From: Gammaproteobacteria bacterium
Lineage (GTDB): Bacteria; Pseudomonadota; Gammaproteobacteria; Pseudomonadales; Azotimanducaceae_A
Assembly (NCBI GenBank): GCA_012960755.1
Contig: DUAT01000132.1
Location: 1-14,965, forward strand
Direction of reading: 5' to 3'
DNA: 14,965 nt
Within the stretch, counting starts at the first letter, position 1, and each line of letters starts with the position of its first letter. Positions 14,621-14,965 of this stretch are shown piece by piece. The notes beneath the pieces are model-generated. The model worked only from the letters and a program-made list of their open reading frames with translations. It ran no database searches and was not told the DNA's origin. The position numbers and the translations under genes were made by a program.

Positions 14621-14755
14621 TCAAATTATTGAATCGTCTGAAATACTGTGGTGACGGTGGTATGGAAAGTACTGCGCCGTGATCAACCCGATCACTTGTA
14701 AGCAGCAGATCAGCACCAGTAGAAATAACCCCAACCTAGACAGGCCAAATGTCAT
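14621..14755 (-). CDS. Possible small single-span membrane protein (44 residues)
   Basis: Seen: ATG 14755 to TGA 14623-14621 on the minus strand. Residues 5-28 (LSRLGLFLLVLICCLQVIGL and on) would form one membrane helix. The C-terminal half (YFPYHRHHSISDD) is encoded by DNA carrying the short palindromic repeats seen elsewhere, so the true end may have been replaced. It lies 24 bp downstream of the minus-strand ORF ending at 14780 and could share its transcript. No clear Shine-Dalgarno. I recognise no family; it may be spurious. Confidence 0.3.
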   Translation of the reverse strand: MTFGLSRLGLFLLVLICCLQVIGLITAQYFPYHRHHSISDDSII

Positions 14756-14779
14756 TTTTACACTGACCCCAATTATTAC

Positions 14780-14965
14780 TTAGTCTTTGTTATTGGCGGG
14801 ATGGCAAAATTTCTCCTTAGCTCGCCACAGCGCAATAGCGAGAACGATAAACGGTATAGTACTGATGGCCGCACCGATTAATCCGCGACCACGCTCATCG
14901 AGAAGTGCCCAGACAAACACACTAATGGCAACTTGCACGACATAAAGGCTGGCCCAGGGAAACAT
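14780..14965 (-). CDS. Small hypothetical inner-membrane protein, possibly cut by the window edge
   Basis: Seen: 61 residues with two hydrophobic spans (about 4-21, SLYVVQVAISVFVWALL, and 29-47, LIGAAISTIPFIVLAIALW) joined by a charged DERGRG turn, then a basic tail KEKFCHPANNKD. The first codon shown is ATG exactly at the window's last bases, so it may be an internal Met of a longer protein continuing outside. I recognise no family. Two-helix hairpin proteins of this size are common and usually uncharacterised. Confidence 0.5.
   Translation of the reverse strand: MFPWASLYVVQVAISVFVWALLDERGRGLIGAAISTIPFIVLAIALWRAKEKFCHPANNKD

Noticed and set aside
13200..14700. Integron cassette array or CRISPR around the toxin-antitoxin genes
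   Set aside because: No attC-like R/L boxes and no regularly spaced repeats; the shared words occur in different order on the two sides.

Overview
This window looks like an accessory, repeatedly rearranged stretch of a gram-negative bacterial chromosome, most likely a gammaproteobacterium and possibly marine. I base that on the protein families and Shine-Dalgarno style; no rRNA or other phylogenetic marker is present. Base composition changes from block to block. The transporter at 1-758 and the ABC pair at 4567-8462 are visibly GC-rich, the catabolic genes are intermediate, and the insertion sequences and toxin-antitoxin region are AT-rich. Two insertion sequences (one intact, one dead), several gene stumps and a toxin-antitoxin module point to a mosaic built by several insertions.

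Layout: (i) 1-758 minus, 5' part of a MelB-like (GPH family) cation symporter. (ii) 783-1002 minus, the C-terminal stump of an unknown gene, cut exactly at the end of an intact insertion sequence (1003-2208) that encodes a DDE integrase-type transposase. (iii) 2281-4317, a TetR-family regulator divergent from a metal-dependent amidohydrolase. (iv) 4567-8462, two translationally coupled half-size ABC exporter subunits. (v) 8569-11763, a second TetR regulator divergent from a Rieske non-haem iron oxygenase, followed by an isopenicillin-N-synthase-like Fe(II)/2-oxoglutarate-type oxygenase. (vi) 11764-13427, a gene fragment and a decayed, internally deleted insertion sequence. (vii) 13428-14209, a HigB-like toxin and HigA/XRE-like antitoxin flanked by short palindromic repeats. 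(viii) 14210-14965, mostly non-coding sequence with a tRNA-Phe-like remnant, then one or two small membrane-protein ORFs on the minus strand.

The most interesting signal is regulatory. The two TetR proteins are ungapped paralogues of 196 residues each, 100 identical positions (51%) by my hand alignment. Each is encoded divergently from a catabolic gene. The two divergent intergenic regions contain three copies of one 21-bp palindrome, with arms close to TAyTTTAGr and yCTAAArTA around a 3-nt spacer: one copy upstream of the first regulator and two upstream of the second. The amidohydrolase, the Rieske oxygenase, the second oxygenase and perhaps the ABC pair are therefore probably parts of one cross-regulated uptake, efflux and breakdown system for an unidentified, probably aromatic or heterocyclic, compound. 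The substrate cannot be read from the sequence.
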